A stretch of 64,000 nucleotides of DNA. It comes from Bacteroidia bacterium. GTDB lineage: Bacteria > Bacteroidota > Bacteroidia > B-17B0 > Aurantibacillaceae. Below the pieces are notes generated by a model. That model worked only from the letters and a program-made list of their open reading frames with translations. It searched no databases and was not told where the DNA came from. The stretch spans positions 434,001 to 498,000 of the forward strand of contig JAEUTO010000006.1 in NCBI GenBank assembly GCA_016787785.1, in the 5' to 3' direction. A program made the position numbers and the translations under genes. Positions 23,556 to 32,856 of this stretch are shown piece after piece; positions within the stretch are counted from its first letter, which is position 1; each line of letters begins with the position of its first letter.

Positions 23556-25022
23556 TCATTTAATAAGCTTTTGCAAAAACTCTGTTAACCGATACGTAGC
23601 AAGTGTATCCGTTTTACAATAATTAATGAGTTCTTCTTTAATAATATCCTTTTCAACAGGATTTGTTTCGAGCCTAAACTGATCGTAATAGGCCATAGCT
23701 TCTAAGCCGGAAGTTATTTTAGAATAATAGATATCTTCTAATAGCACACTTGATGCGGTTTTTAAAGAAAAATTAGTTTTAAAAGCCGGATGATAATAAC
23801 TGAAATCTAAAAAGATATCAAACACATCAATGAATTTATTTTTTAATTCTTCCAGCTCAGGTTTTAATTGAGGAAATAATTTTGCAAGGTTATTGATCAC
23901 CATTTTTTCCATAGTGCCATCGTAAACCAAAATAGATTTAAATGTTTTTGTACTTTCAATTAATTCTTCTGCAAAATGTTTTCGCTCGTCTTTAGTGTAA
24001 TCAATAAAAATATTTGAGTGTATATTCCCGTCAAAAAAGCAAACCAGATAAGGCAATTGTTCAAACGGTTTTGTGCCGTTTATTTTTGGTATGGCAGGGC
24101 CCCACATTTCCATATCCATAGCGGCCATGGGCGTTTGTATCGTAGCTAAAAATGCAGTAATTCTTTCTTTATCTATTATTGGTTTATTCTCAAAATATGC
24201 TTCTTTTATTTTATAAATAATTGCTTTGGCGTCATGTTCTTCTCCTATTTGATCAATCGTTCGTATGCCACTGTTATACCATTCAAATAATTTTTCTTTG
24301 TTCAATAAGGGTAAATGAAAAATGCTGTTATCGGCTACAGTTTCTTTCCAGCAATTACCAAAATAATCGCAGGTATACGGTTTAAAACACTGAGCACCTA
24401 TTGCAATATTTGGAATTTTATTTTGTTCAAGTGTTAGTTGCGCGTTAAACAATTGATTCTCGAAATAAGGTAAATTCTTTTCGCTTTCGGCTTTAACACT
24501 GCGTTTTTTAAACAGTTGTTTTGGATTGAGCTCGTTCTCAAAAATATAATCCTGGTTCAATGTCACCAAAAAAAGATCTTCTAAATTGGGCAACGCATTT
24601 TTTAAAACATAATATTGCAAACAAGCATCTTTTAAATAGATCTCCGAAATTTTAAAAGAGCTTTTTACCTCGTATGCAGTATATTTTTCGTTCTCTAAAC
24701 ACAAAATATCCAACATTATTAGCGCGCCATTAAAGGTAAATGTGGCTTCGTAAATTACGGGTGTTTTATTTTCAACTAAGGTCTTGGTCAATGCCAATGC
24801 ATCTGCCGAGTTCTTGGTTTGTTTTGAAACATCGGTTCCGCCCGGAAATAAGGTTTGGGCCAGATCGCCCACCTGGTGCCCGCGGCTAAACGTAAGTTGT
24901 TTGTCTATACTTACCTTATCGCGCAAATAAGGATGCCTTTTGTAAAAGAAAAAAGCCTTCTGGCATTGTTCAAATTTAAGGTACGCTGTTTTGCTTATAA
25001 GATCAAGAGGGTTACTCATCAA
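23556..25022 (-). CDS. DUF2779 protein with Cas4/RecB-like nuclease domain
   Basis: A 488-residue protein. Residues about 10-130 look like a PD-(D/E)xK nuclease: SKTAYLKFEQCQKAFFFYKRHP with the first Cys of an iron-sulphur site as in Cas4/RecB families, then VIYEATFTFNGALIMLDIL and the ExK motif in AYEVKSS. A later Cys group (QCFKPYTCDYFGNCW, about 215-230) could complete the cluster. The C-terminal half is DUF2779, which resembles an RNase H-like exonuclease (MAAMDMEMWGPAIP, FIDYTKDE, LVYDGTMEKMVINNL, YCKTDTLATYRL). Such proteins occur widely without CRISPR; none is present here. The substrate is unknown. Confidence 0.82.
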   Translation of the reverse strand: MMSNPLDLISKTAYLKFEQCQKAFFFYKRHPYLRDKVSIDKQLTFSRGHQVGDLAQTLFPGGTDVSKQTKNSADALALTKTLVENKTPVIYEATFTFNGALIMLDILCLENEKYTAYEVKSSFKISEIYLKDACLQYYVLKNALPNLEDLFLVTLNQDYIFENELNPKQLFKKRSVKAESEKNLPYFENQLFNAQLTLEQNKIPNIAIGAQCFKPYTCDYFGNCWKETVADNSIFHLPLLNKEKLFEWYNSGIRTIDQIGEEHDAKAIIYKIKEAYFENKPIIDKERITAFLATIQTPMAAMDMEMWGPAIPKINGTKPFEQLPYLVCFFDGNIHSNIFIDYTKDERKHFAEELIESTKTFKSILVYDGTMEKMVINNLAKLFPQLKPELEELKNKFIDVFDIFLDFSYYHPAFKTNFSLKTASSVLLEDIYYSKITSGLEAMAYYDQFRLETNPVEKDIIKEELINYCKTDTLATYRLTEFLQKLIK

Positions 25023-25138
25023 TTTTTTTCCATCGCCACTAAAACGAATTATGCAAATTTATGGCCTTTTTGCAGATATTAAATCATTTTTTAATTCTTA
25101 AAGAATCATTAACTTCGGCTTCTTAAAAATAATTAACC

Positions 25139-26836
25139 ATGTCAACAACACCCGAAGGCCGCCAGATCATATTTAGTATGGTAAATGTATCAAAGATACA
25201 TCCACCGCAAAAACAAGTTTTAAAAGATATTTATATTTCCTTTTACTATGGTGCCAAAATAGGTGTTTTAGGTTTAAATGGTTCGGGTAAATCTTCTTTA
25301 CTGCGCATTATTGCCGGTATGGACAAAGATTATATTGGCGAGATCCATCAATCGCCGGGTTACTCTATCGGTATGTTGGAGCAGGAACCAAAGCTTGACG
25401 AATCAAAAACAGTAATTGAAATTGTACGCGAAGGCGTTCAAAAATATGTAGATATTTTAAATGAGTTTGAAGAAGTAAACAACAAGTTTGGTGATGAAGA
25501 GATATTGAACGATCCTGATAAAATGGATAAGCTCATTAACCGCCAGGCAGTGTTGCAAGAACAGATAGATCAGCATGATCTTTGGAATTTGGATAACCGT
25601 TTAGAACGTTCGATGGATGCTTTGCGTTGTCCGGAGAGTAATGCTTCGGTAAAAGTATTGTCGGGTGGTGAACGCCGCCGTGTGGCTTTATGCCGTTTGC
25701 TATTGCAGGAACCGGATATCTTGCTGTTAGATGAGCCTACCAATCACCTGGACGCTGAGAGCGTTGATTGGTTAGAACAACATTTACAACAATATAAAGG
25801 AACTATTATAGCTGTAACCCACGACAGGTATTTCTTAGATAACGTAGCGGGTTGGATCTTAGAGCTAGACCGTGGAGAAGGTATTCCATGGAAGGGTAAT
25901 TACAGTAGCTGGCTAGAACAAAAAGGTGCGCGTTTAAAACAAGAAGAAAAAACAGAAAGCAAACGTCAGAAAGTTTTAGCACGTGAGTTGGATTGGATCC
26001 GCCAGGGGGTTAAAGGCCGTGGTGTTAAACAAAAAGCGCGTTTAAATAATTACGAAAAAATGATGGGCGAGGATTCTCGTGCAAAAGAAGATAACCTGGA
26101 GATATTCATTCCTAACGGTCCGCGCCTTGGTAACGAAGTTATTGAAGCAGAAAATGTTTCAAAAGCATTTGGCGACAGATTGTTATATGAGGGATTGAAT
26201 TTTAAATTACCACCTGCCGGCATTGTTGGTATCATTGGGCCGAACGGTGCAGGTAAAACAACTTTGTTTCGTATGATCATGGGCGAAGAAAAACCAACCA
26301 GCGGCGAATTTAAAGTTGGACCAACCGTTAAGATAAGTTATGTGGATCAAAATCATAAAGAGTTAGATCCAAATAAAACTGTTTATGACGTAATAAGCGG
26401 TGGGCTTGATAATATTATGTTAGGTGGTAAACCTATGAATTCAAGAGCCTACATTTCACGCTTTAATTTTGCGGGTAGCGATCAGGGTAAAAAGGTGTCT
26501 GTACTTTCCGGTGGAGAGCGCAACCGTTTGCATCTTGCAATGGCTTTAAAGGAAGAAGGAAACGTTTTGTTGTTAGATGAGCCTACCAATGATCTTGACG
26601 TGAATACACTGCGTGCTTTAGAAGAAGGTTTAGAGAATTTTGCGGGTTGTGGTGTAATTATTAGTCACGATAGGTGGTTCTTAGACCGCGTATGTACTCA
26701 TATTTTAGCTTTTGAGGGCGACAGTAGCGTTTATTGGTTTGAGGGCGGTTACAGCGAATATGAAGAGAATCGTAAAAAACGTTTAGGTAATGTGGAGCCA
26801 AAAAGGCCGCGTTATAAGAAACTGGCCGTAAAATAA
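25139..26836 (+). CDS. ettA: Energy-dependent translational throttle EttA (ABC-F ATPase)
   Basis: An ABC-F protein that binds the ribosomal E site and couples early elongation to the ATP/ADP ratio. The 565 residues hold two ABC domains: Walker A GLNGSGKSS (45-53) and GPNGAGKTT, signatures LSGGERRRVALCR and LSGGERNRLHLAM, and Walker B LLLDEPTNHLD and LLLDEPTNDLD. Both catalytic glutamates are present. The N-terminal IIFSMVNVSKIHPPQKQVLKDI and the C-terminal RKKRLG...RPRYKKL match EttA rather than Uup or YbiT. It is monocistronic in appearance; a weak TAACTTCG box lies at 25110-25117. Confidence 0.95.
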   Translation: MSTTPEGRQIIFSMVNVSKIHPPQKQVLKDIYISFYYGAKIGVLGLNGSGKSSLLRIIAGMDKDYIGEIHQSPGYSIGMLEQEPKLDESKTVIEIVREGVQKYVDILNEFEEVNNKFGDEEILNDPDKMDKLINRQAVLQEQIDQHDLWNLDNRLERSMDALRCPESNASVKVLSGGERRRVALCRLLLQEPDILLLDEPTNHLDAESVDWLEQHLQQYKGTIIAVTHDRYFLDNVAGWILELDRGEGIPWKGNYSSWLEQKGARLKQEEKTESKRQKVLARELDWIRQGVKGRGVKQKARLNNYEKMMGEDSRAKEDNLEIFIPNGPRLGNEVIEAENVSKAFGDRLLYEGLNFKLPPAGIVGIIGPNGAGKTTLFRMIMGEEKPTSGEFKVGPTVKISYVDQNHKELDPNKTVYDVISGGLDNIMLGGKPMNSRAYISRFNFAGSDQGKKVSVLSGGERNRLHLAMALKEEGNVLLLDEPTNDLDVNTLRALEEGLENFAGCGVIISHDRWFLDRVCTHILAFEGDSSVYWFEGGYSEYEENRKKRLGNVEPKRPRYKKLAVK

Positions 26837-26909
26837 TGCAGTTTTCAGATATAAATTATTAAAAACATAAAAAAAAAGATATATTTATACTTACTAAAAA
26901 AATAACCTT

Positions 26910-27809
26910 ATGAATAATTTTAACGCATCAAAAGTTTTAATTCCGGTAGATTTCAGCGAAACATCCATGTTGGCTATTAAACATGGCGCATTTACAGCAC
27001 AGTTAACGCAAGGTAATGTTTACTTATTACACGTAATTAATATTCAATTCTTTTCTCAGGATGTATTTCTTCCATCTGTAACTGTTCATCAGCAAACAGA
27101 TTTTGAAAAGATAGCGCAAGACAGATTATTGCAATTAGGTGAGCAGGTAAAATCAGAATACGGTGTAACTGTAGAATGTATCACAAAAATAGGCTCTCCA
27201 AATAAAGAGATCGTTGAAATAGCTAAAGAAATTGGTGCAACTTTAATAGTTATGGGAACCCATGGTTACTCTGCTTTAGAAGAACTGGTTATCGGAAGTA
27301 CAGCATTAAAAGTTATTACAAAGGCTCCTTGTGCTACAATGGCAATGAACAGCGATGCCGATCATAAAGGTTACAGTAAAATATTAATACCAATTGATAC
27401 AAGTGCGCATTCGCGTCAAAAAGTTAATTACGCTATTGGTATGGCAAAAAAATTCAGTGCCTCTGTGCATGCAGTTGCTTTGTTAGACCATAATGAAGCG
27501 TCAGAGAAACCGGCTATGGAATTGATCTTACATCAAATTGATGTGATCGCAAAAAAAGAAAATGTACCTTACCATCACGATGTGGTTTCTGAAGTAAAGA
27601 ACAGGGCTACTACAACTGTTAATTATGCTAACAAGATAGGTGCAGATCTTATCGTTATCATGACCGACCAGGATGCTGAATTAAGTGGTTTCTTTTTAGG
27701 TCCATACTCACAACAGGTTATTCACCTAAGTAAAGTACCAGTGATTTGTATCAGGCCAGTGGTTTCTGAAACAGACATGAGTATTTTAGGTGGTACTAGC
27801 GGTATGTAA
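26910..27809 (+). CDS. Tandem universal stress protein (two Usp domains)
   Basis: A 299-residue cytoplasmic protein with Usp domains at about 5-148 and 155-299. The first has the ATP-binding pattern G-2x-G-9x-GS in GTHGYSALEELVIGST; in the second the equivalent is TDQDAELSGFFLGPYS, so the first glycines are missing and nucleotide binding there is doubtful. Tandem Usps are common in Bacteroidota and respond to starvation or redox stress. The next gene starts 22 bases after its stop. Confidence 0.9.
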   Translation: MNNFNASKVLIPVDFSETSMLAIKHGAFTAQLTQGNVYLLHVINIQFFSQDVFLPSVTVHQQTDFEKIAQDRLLQLGEQVKSEYGVTVECITKIGSPNKEIVEIAKEIGATLIVMGTHGYSALEELVIGSTALKVITKAPCATMAMNSDADHKGYSKILIPIDTSAHSRQKVNYAIGMAKKFSASVHAVALLDHNEASEKPAMELILHQIDVIAKKENVPYHHDVVSEVKNRATTTVNYANKIGADLIVIMTDQDAELSGFFLGPYSQQVIHLSKVPVICIRPVVSETDMSILGGTSGM

Positions 27810-27831
27810 TTACTTATTTAAATTTTATCCC

Positions 27832-28863
27832 ATGAAAAAACTATTTTTATTACTTCTTGTAATAACCAACTATTTTGGTTTTTCACAAAAGCAAGCCGAA
27901 GTTAGTCTCGACCTTTTGGATGGTAACGTTATTAAGGGAACTACCAGTCTATCGGATATTGAATTGGTAACAGCTTTTGGGAAATTACAAATTCCCATTT
28001 CAAAAGTTAGTCATATCGAGATCGGTATCGGAAAAGATAATTCAGTAAGCGAAAAAGTAAAAAGTAATTTAAAGATCCTGTCTGCAAGTACCGTTGATGA
28101 TACGCGTAAAGGCGCTTATAACGATCTTGTAAAAGTGGGCATCAAAGCTATTCCATTCATTCAGGATTTTTATAACGATCCAAAAAATGTTTCGGGAGAA
28201 GATACTTACACTGGAGAATATACAATTGACAATGCATTGTCTGAGATCCAGTCTGCAAGCAACATTTCGGGTGATCTGCCAAAAGAAGATATTCTTACCA
28301 TTGATAATATTTATGTAATGGGTGGTAATTACAATTTTGTAAAGTTGGATATTAAAACAGAATATGGTAGCCTGAGTGTGCCAAAAGAAAAAATAAAAAC
28401 AATAGATATTACCGTTGCTACAGAACCGGGGTCGGGCGAATATACTTTTAAATTAAGCGGCACAAAGCATATCAGTGGTAATACAAACGGTGGTTGGTTA
28501 AAAACCGGCGTGATGTTAAAGAATGGACAACGTTTTTCGCTTCAATCAAATGGTGAAGTTACTTTAGCCAGTTTAAGTAATTCTAAATACAAACCAGATG
28601 GTAGCAGCAAAGCTGAAACGGCTACAGAATGGACCAAGCCTTATGCGAGTTCGGAAGATTATGAAGGTGGCTCTGGTGGTTACCCAAGCTACGGCCAAGT
28701 GGTTTATAGAATTGGTGAAAGTACAACAGAGAATTTAAAAGCGGGAGCTAAATTTAATGGCACAGCTAAAAAAAGTGGTATGCTTTATATTTCTATTTAC
28801 GAAACAGTTTATAATGCCGCTAACAAAGGTAGCTATAACGTGAAGTTAAGTTTAGGAAAATAA
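27832..28863 (+). CDS. Exported protein with two small beta repeats and a possible LecA-like lectin domain
   Basis: A 343-residue protein. The ATG at 27832 is chosen over an in-frame GTG 42 bases upstream because it begins a clean signal peptide (MKKLFLLLLVITNYFGFSQ) and avoids overlap with the Usp gene. Two similar short beta modules occur: LLDGNVIKGTTSLSDIELVT-(x)-GKLQIPISKVSHIEIG (about 27-63) and IYVMGGNYNFVKLDIKTEYG-(x)-LSVPKEKIKTIDI (about 155-195). The last 120 residues (WLKTGVMLKNGQRFSL, YGQVVYRIGES, GMLYISIYETVYNAANKGSYNVKLSLG) resemble in order and spacing the P. aeruginosa galactophilic lectin LecA (PA-IL), ending in the same SFSVN-IGK-like strand. The lectin reading is an inference from memory. 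Confidence 0.6.
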   Translation: MKKLFLLLLVITNYFGFSQKQAEVSLDLLDGNVIKGTTSLSDIELVTAFGKLQIPISKVSHIEIGIGKDNSVSEKVKSNLKILSASTVDDTRKGAYNDLVKVGIKAIPFIQDFYNDPKNVSGEDTYTGEYTIDNALSEIQSASNISGDLPKEDILTIDNIYVMGGNYNFVKLDIKTEYGSLSVPKEKIKTIDITVATEPGSGEYTFKLSGTKHISGNTNGGWLKTGVMLKNGQRFSLQSNGEVTLASLSNSKYKPDGSSKAETATEWTKPYASSEDYEGGSGGYPSYGQVVYRIGESTTENLKAGAKFNGTAKKSGMLYISIYETVYNAANKGSYNVKLSLGK

Positions 28864-28868
28864 ACGCA

Positions 28869-29297
28869 ATGATGTTTACTGCCTACAACACTCAGATAGT
28901 ATTAAAAATAGATTGGAGTGAGTTGGATCTTTTTGGGCATGTGAACAACGTTGCCTTTTTCAAATACATTCAGGCAGCTAGGGTTAATTATTGTGAGTCT
29001 ATTGGACTTACGTCTGTTAACGAAAAAAATAAATTAAGTTTTATAGTTGTTTCTACTAATTGCAATTTTAAAATACCATTGCAATATCCGGGTAACGTTA
29101 AAGTATATTCCAGGGTCGAGTGGATCAAAAATTCAAGCTTTCAGTTAGCGCACATTATAGTCGACGATGCAGGTAATATAGCTGCAGAGTCGGCCGATAC
29201 CGTGGTACTTTACGATTATACTAAAAAATCTAAAATTGCTATTGATACAGCACTTAAAAAAGTGATAGAGAGCCGCGAAAAAAAAGTTTTCGATTAA
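28869..29297 (+). CDS. Acyl-CoA thioesterase, hotdog fold (4HBT/YbgC-FadM type)
   Basis: A 142-residue single hotdog domain that should hydrolyse acyl-CoA thioesters. The family motif DLFGHVNNVAFFKYIQAARV contains the conserved Asp, Gly-His and Asn residues, followed by CESIGL and later CNFKIPLQYPGNVKVYSRVEW. Two ATGs are adjacent; the first is used. It begins 5 bases after the lectin-like gene, suggesting one transcript. The substrate cannot be predicted. Confidence 0.88.
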   Translation: MMFTAYNTQIVLKIDWSELDLFGHVNNVAFFKYIQAARVNYCESIGLTSVNEKNKLSFIVVSTNCNFKIPLQYPGNVKVYSRVEWIKNSSFQLAHIIVDDAGNIAAESADTVVLYDYTKKSKIAIDTALKKVIESREKKVFD

Positions 29298-29336
29298 TTG
29301 ATATCTCACTCTCAAAAAAACCATTATATTTAAAAT

Positions 29337-31685
29337 GTGAAAGCACGTTCAACACTTTTAAATTTAGTTTTATGGTTGTTACCTGTTTTTTCTTTTTCAC
29401 AAAACAATTCCGATTCACTTTTAGTTATTCTTAAAAGCAATGCGCACGATACTGTAAAGATAAATGCGCTAAAAAGCCTTAGTCAGGCAAACTCAACTCC
29501 CGCCAATGCTTTAATATATTGTAGCCGTTTAAAAGAAATTGCGGACAGATTAATAACATCATCTAACCAAGCGATAAAACAAAAAGGTATAATAGCCAAA
29601 GGCAGTTATTTAAGCGGTTTAGGTTATTACTATGATGCGGCCGGTAAGTCAGACTCATCTATTTATTTTTTCGACAGGGCTAATGAATGGGGTTTAAAAT
29701 ATGGGCTTGAAAACACAAGGGCAGAGTCTTTAAATGGTTTAGGAATGATCTACCAATCGGTTGGCGATAATGAAAAAGCTATTAAGGCGTTAGAAGAATG
29801 CAGGTTACTTTTCAAAAAACTGAAGAACGAAAGCGGTTATGCTTATTGCCAGAACAACATTGCGTACATATATCAGTCAGAAGGAAATGCCGACAAAGCA
29901 CTTTCTTATTTTAATAATAGTTTAAAGATCTTTAATAAGATCAACGAAGAACAGGGCATAGCTTACACGCACATTAATATTGGTTATATCTATCGCAAAA
30001 AAGGAGATGTAAAAAGTGCGCTTGAACATTTTCATGCACACCAAAAACTGGTAGAAAAAAATAATGACCTTACAGGCATGGCCTCGGCATACAACAATAT
30101 CGGCGCTTTGTTCAAAGATATACAGGATACAACCATGGCCAAATTTTATTACCAGAAGAGCTACGAAACTTCTTTAAAAGGTGGTCTGGTGCAGGCAATG
30201 GCGGTAGCTATAATGAATATTGGACAGGTAATGAATGATGCTAAGAATTACCCTGCCGCTTTGGCTAATTTCAGAAAATCTTTAGGTTTAAATTTAAAAG
30301 CTAATGATAAAAGTTTAATAGCGTCCAATTACGGCAACCTCGGAAACGTTTACTTTAAACTAAACATGATGGATTCGTCAGAGCTATATTATAATTTAGC
30401 TTACAAGATCAACAAAGAGCTAAACTCACCGGAAGGGCTCGCCAATAACATAAGAAACATTGCCACCATAGAATTAAAGAAAGGAAATCTTGCCAAGGCC
30501 GAAGCGTATGCCAGAGAAGGTTTTGAGATGGCAACACGTTACAATTATCCAACTTCTATCTATCCATCGGCTTATGTTTTAAGTCAGGTTTATAAGGCAA
30601 GAAAAAATACAGATAAAGCGTTTTATTATTATGAGATCTACGTAAATAAGCGGGATAGTTTAAATGATCTGGATGTTCAAAAATCGGCGGTTAAACAAGC
30701 CATGCGCTATAACTATGAAAAAAAATCGGCTGCAGATAGTTTAAATGTTGCAAAAGAAAGAATTATCTCTGACGCGAAATTAAAACAGGAGGAAAGCCGC
30801 CGATATTGGCTAATTGCAGGTTTGGTGCTTATTGCAGTTTTTTCGTTCTTCATCTATAAACGCTTTTTAATTGCCCGTAAACAAAAGGTCATTATCGAGA
30901 ATCAAAAGATATTAGTGGATGTTAAGAATAAAGAAATTACAGATAGTATCAATTACGCTTACCGTTTACAAAAAGCTATTTTCCCTTCCGAAAAAATTTG
31001 GAACAGCACTTTTAAAGAGAATTTTATTTTATACAAGCCAAAAGATATTGTTGCCGGCGATTTTTATTGGCTCGAATTTGCTGCTCAGGATAAGATCTTT
31101 GTTGCAGCGGCAGATTCAACAGGGCACGGTGTGCCGGGTGCTATGGTATCCATTGTTTGCAGTAATGCACTTAACAGAGCAGTAAAGGAATTTGATCTTA
31201 CCGATCCCGGAAAAATATTAGACAAGGCAAGAGAACTGGTTGTGGAAACTTTTTCTACCAGCGAAACAGAAGTAAAAGATGGAATGGATATTTCTTTAAT
31301 GTGTATTGACAAATCAAGAAATAAAATAACCTGGAGTGGTGCCAATAATCCATTGTGGTATATAGAGAATGATAGCCCCGGTCTGAAAGAAATAAAGGGC
31401 GATAAGCAACCAATAGGCAAGACCGATCATCCAAAACCGTTTGTAACGCATGAACTGGATCTTAAACCCGGCACCACATTTTATTTATTTACAGATGGAT
31501 TTGGCGACCAGTTTGGCGGACCTAAAGGAAAAAAATTCAAGAACAAACAGCTGCAGGAGTTAGTGCTCGCTAATGCAACAATGCCGCTTTCGCAGCAATC
31601 TCAAATGCTTGACGAAGCCATAAATACATGGAAAGGCAGTCTTGAACAAATAGACGATATTTGCTTTATAGGTATTAGAATTTAA
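29337..31685 (+). CDS. TPR sensor protein with transmembrane segment and SpoIIE/PP2C phosphatase domain
   Basis: A 782-residue protein: signal peptide (LVLWLLPVFSFSQ), periplasmic TPR array from about 25 to 460 (AESLNGLGMIYQSVGDNEKAIKALEE and similar units), one membrane segment near 490-510 (YWLIAGLVLIAVFSFFIYKRF), a short coiled coil, and a cytoplasmic SpoIIE phosphatase. The catalytic part has AGDFYWLE, AADSTGHGVPGAMVS, KDGMDISL, LFTDGFGDQFGG and DDICFIG, so the metal-binding aspartates are kept. It is paralogous to the C-terminus of the 1740-residue protein (both have FILYKPKDIV, TGHGVPGA and DQFGG). The start is GTG at 29337; the ATG two bases earlier is out of frame. A near -7 box (TATATTTA, 29325-29332) lies only 4 bases upstream. 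Confidence 0.9.
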   Translation: MKARSTLLNLVLWLLPVFSFSQNNSDSLLVILKSNAHDTVKINALKSLSQANSTPANALIYCSRLKEIADRLITSSNQAIKQKGIIAKGSYLSGLGYYYDAAGKSDSSIYFFDRANEWGLKYGLENTRAESLNGLGMIYQSVGDNEKAIKALEECRLLFKKLKNESGYAYCQNNIAYIYQSEGNADKALSYFNNSLKIFNKINEEQGIAYTHINIGYIYRKKGDVKSALEHFHAHQKLVEKNNDLTGMASAYNNIGALFKDIQDTTMAKFYYQKSYETSLKGGLVQAMAVAIMNIGQVMNDAKNYPAALANFRKSLGLNLKANDKSLIASNYGNLGNVYFKLNMMDSSELYYNLAYKINKELNSPEGLANNIRNIATIELKKGNLAKAEAYAREGFEMATRYNYPTSIYPSAYVLSQVYKARKNTDKAFYYYEIYVNKRDSLNDLDVQKSAVKQAMRYNYEKKSAADSLNVAKERIISDAKLKQEESRRYWLIAGLVLIAVFSFFIYKRFLIARKQKVIIENQKILVDVKNKEITDSINYAYRLQKAIFPSEKIWNSTFKENFILYKPKDIVAGDFYWLEFAAQDKIFVAAADSTGHGVPGAMVSIVCSNALNRAVKEFDLTDPGKILDKARELVVETFSTSETEVKDGMDISLMCIDKSRNKITWSGANNPLWYIENDSPGLKEIKGDKQPIGKTDHPKPFVTHELDLKPGTTFYLFTDGFGDQFGGPKGKKFKNKQLQELVLANATMPLSQQSQMLDEAINTWKGSLEQIDDICFIGIRI

Positions 31686-31797
31686 GTGTAAAAACCCTTA
31701 AAAACTAATCATAAATTGTGTAAAAATCCCCTTTTGCGCAGAACAATATTTGCCTTTTACCGTTAACTTTACGATTCAAATTTTTTATTAAATTCTT

Positions 31798-32745
31798 ATG
31801 TCAAAAATAGAACATGTTACTTGTTTGATCATTGGTTCTGGCCCTGCGGGCTATACAGCAGCTATTTATGCTGCGCGTGCAGACCTTAAACCAGTTTTAT
31901 ATACCGGCCTAACCCCGGGTGGGCAATTGACCGAAACAACTGAAGTAGATAATTTTCCGGGTTACCCAAAAGGAATTACAGGCCCCGAGTTAATGGAAGA
32001 TCTTAAGGCTCAAGCCGAGCGCTTTGGAACGCAGGTAAGATTTGGTTTAGCTACAAAAGTGGACCTTAAATCTACACCAAAAAAAGCGTGGATAGATGAC
32101 ACGATAGAAATAACGGCTGATACAGTAATTGTATCAACCGGAGCCAGTGCTAAATGGATAGGATTAGAGAACGAAACACGCCTGCGTATGAATGCCGGTG
32201 GTGTAAGTGCCTGCGCGGTTTGCGACGGTTTTTTCTTTAAGGGGCAGGAAGTAGCAATTGTTGGAGCTGGTGATACTGCGGCAGAAGAAGCAACCTATCT
32301 TTCTAAGTTATGTAAAAAAGTATACATGATCGTTAGAAGGGGCGAAATGCGCGCCAGTAAAGCTATGCAGCACCGTGTAAAAAACACACCAAATATTGAA
32401 ATTCTTTGGAACTCCGAAACCGTTGATATACTTGGTAAAGATACGGTTGAAGCCGTGGTTGTAAAAAATAATGAGACCGGCGAGAACAGAACCTTAGCGG
32501 TAACAGGCTTTTTTGTGGCTATTGGCCACAAGCCAAATACCGATATTTTTAAGGGTCAGTTAAATATGGATGATCTTGGTTATTTAACCATAGTTCCCGG
32601 AAGTTCAAAAACGAATATTGAGGGCGTTTATGCAGTTGGCGATTGCGCCGATAAAACATACCGACAAGCTGTAACAGCCGCGGGTAGCGGTTGTATGGGC
32701 GCTTTGGATGCTGAAAGATGGCTCGCGTCATCCGGCGTTCATTAA
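31798..32745 (+). CDS. trxB: Thioredoxin reductase
   Basis: NADPH-dependent flavoenzyme that reduces thioredoxin. The 315 residues contain the FAD-binding GSGPAGYTAA, the redox pair CAVC (Cys139, Cys142), the NADPH-binding GAGDTAAEEA, and the C-terminal FAD motif VYAVGDCAD. The length and order fit low-molecular-weight bacterial TrxB. A TAACTTTA sequence at 31764-31771, one base off the -7 consensus, may be its promoter. It stands alone between the phosphatase and the TraB/GumN gene. Confidence 0.96.
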   Translation: MSKIEHVTCLIIGSGPAGYTAAIYAARADLKPVLYTGLTPGGQLTETTEVDNFPGYPKGITGPELMEDLKAQAERFGTQVRFGLATKVDLKSTPKKAWIDDTIEITADTVIVSTGASAKWIGLENETRLRMNAGGVSACAVCDGFFFKGQEVAIVGAGDTAAEEATYLSKLCKKVYMIVRRGEMRASKAMQHRVKNTPNIEILWNSETVDILGKDTVEAVVVKNNETGENRTLAVTGFFVAIGHKPNTDIFKGQLNMDDLGYLTIVPGSSKTNIEGVYAVGDCADKTYRQAVTAAGSGCMGALDAERWLASSGVH

Positions 32746-32856
32746 TTTTCGTAAATGCCTTAAGCATTTGTTACCGCATAAACTCGTAAAAAAACTTAAA
32801 AGAGTTTATTTTTTTGTAACCAATTAAATGTTTAAGTTTATATAGTAATATTCCTG

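Noticed and set aside
23314-23622. Overlapping frames of 60-100 residues on both strands
   Set aside because: They follow the self-complementary repeats and run into the real DUF2779 gene; no frame is protein-like.
23556-25022. CRISPR association of the Cas4-like DUF2779 protein
   Set aside because: No repeat-spacer array and no other cas gene is present; this family commonly occurs alone.
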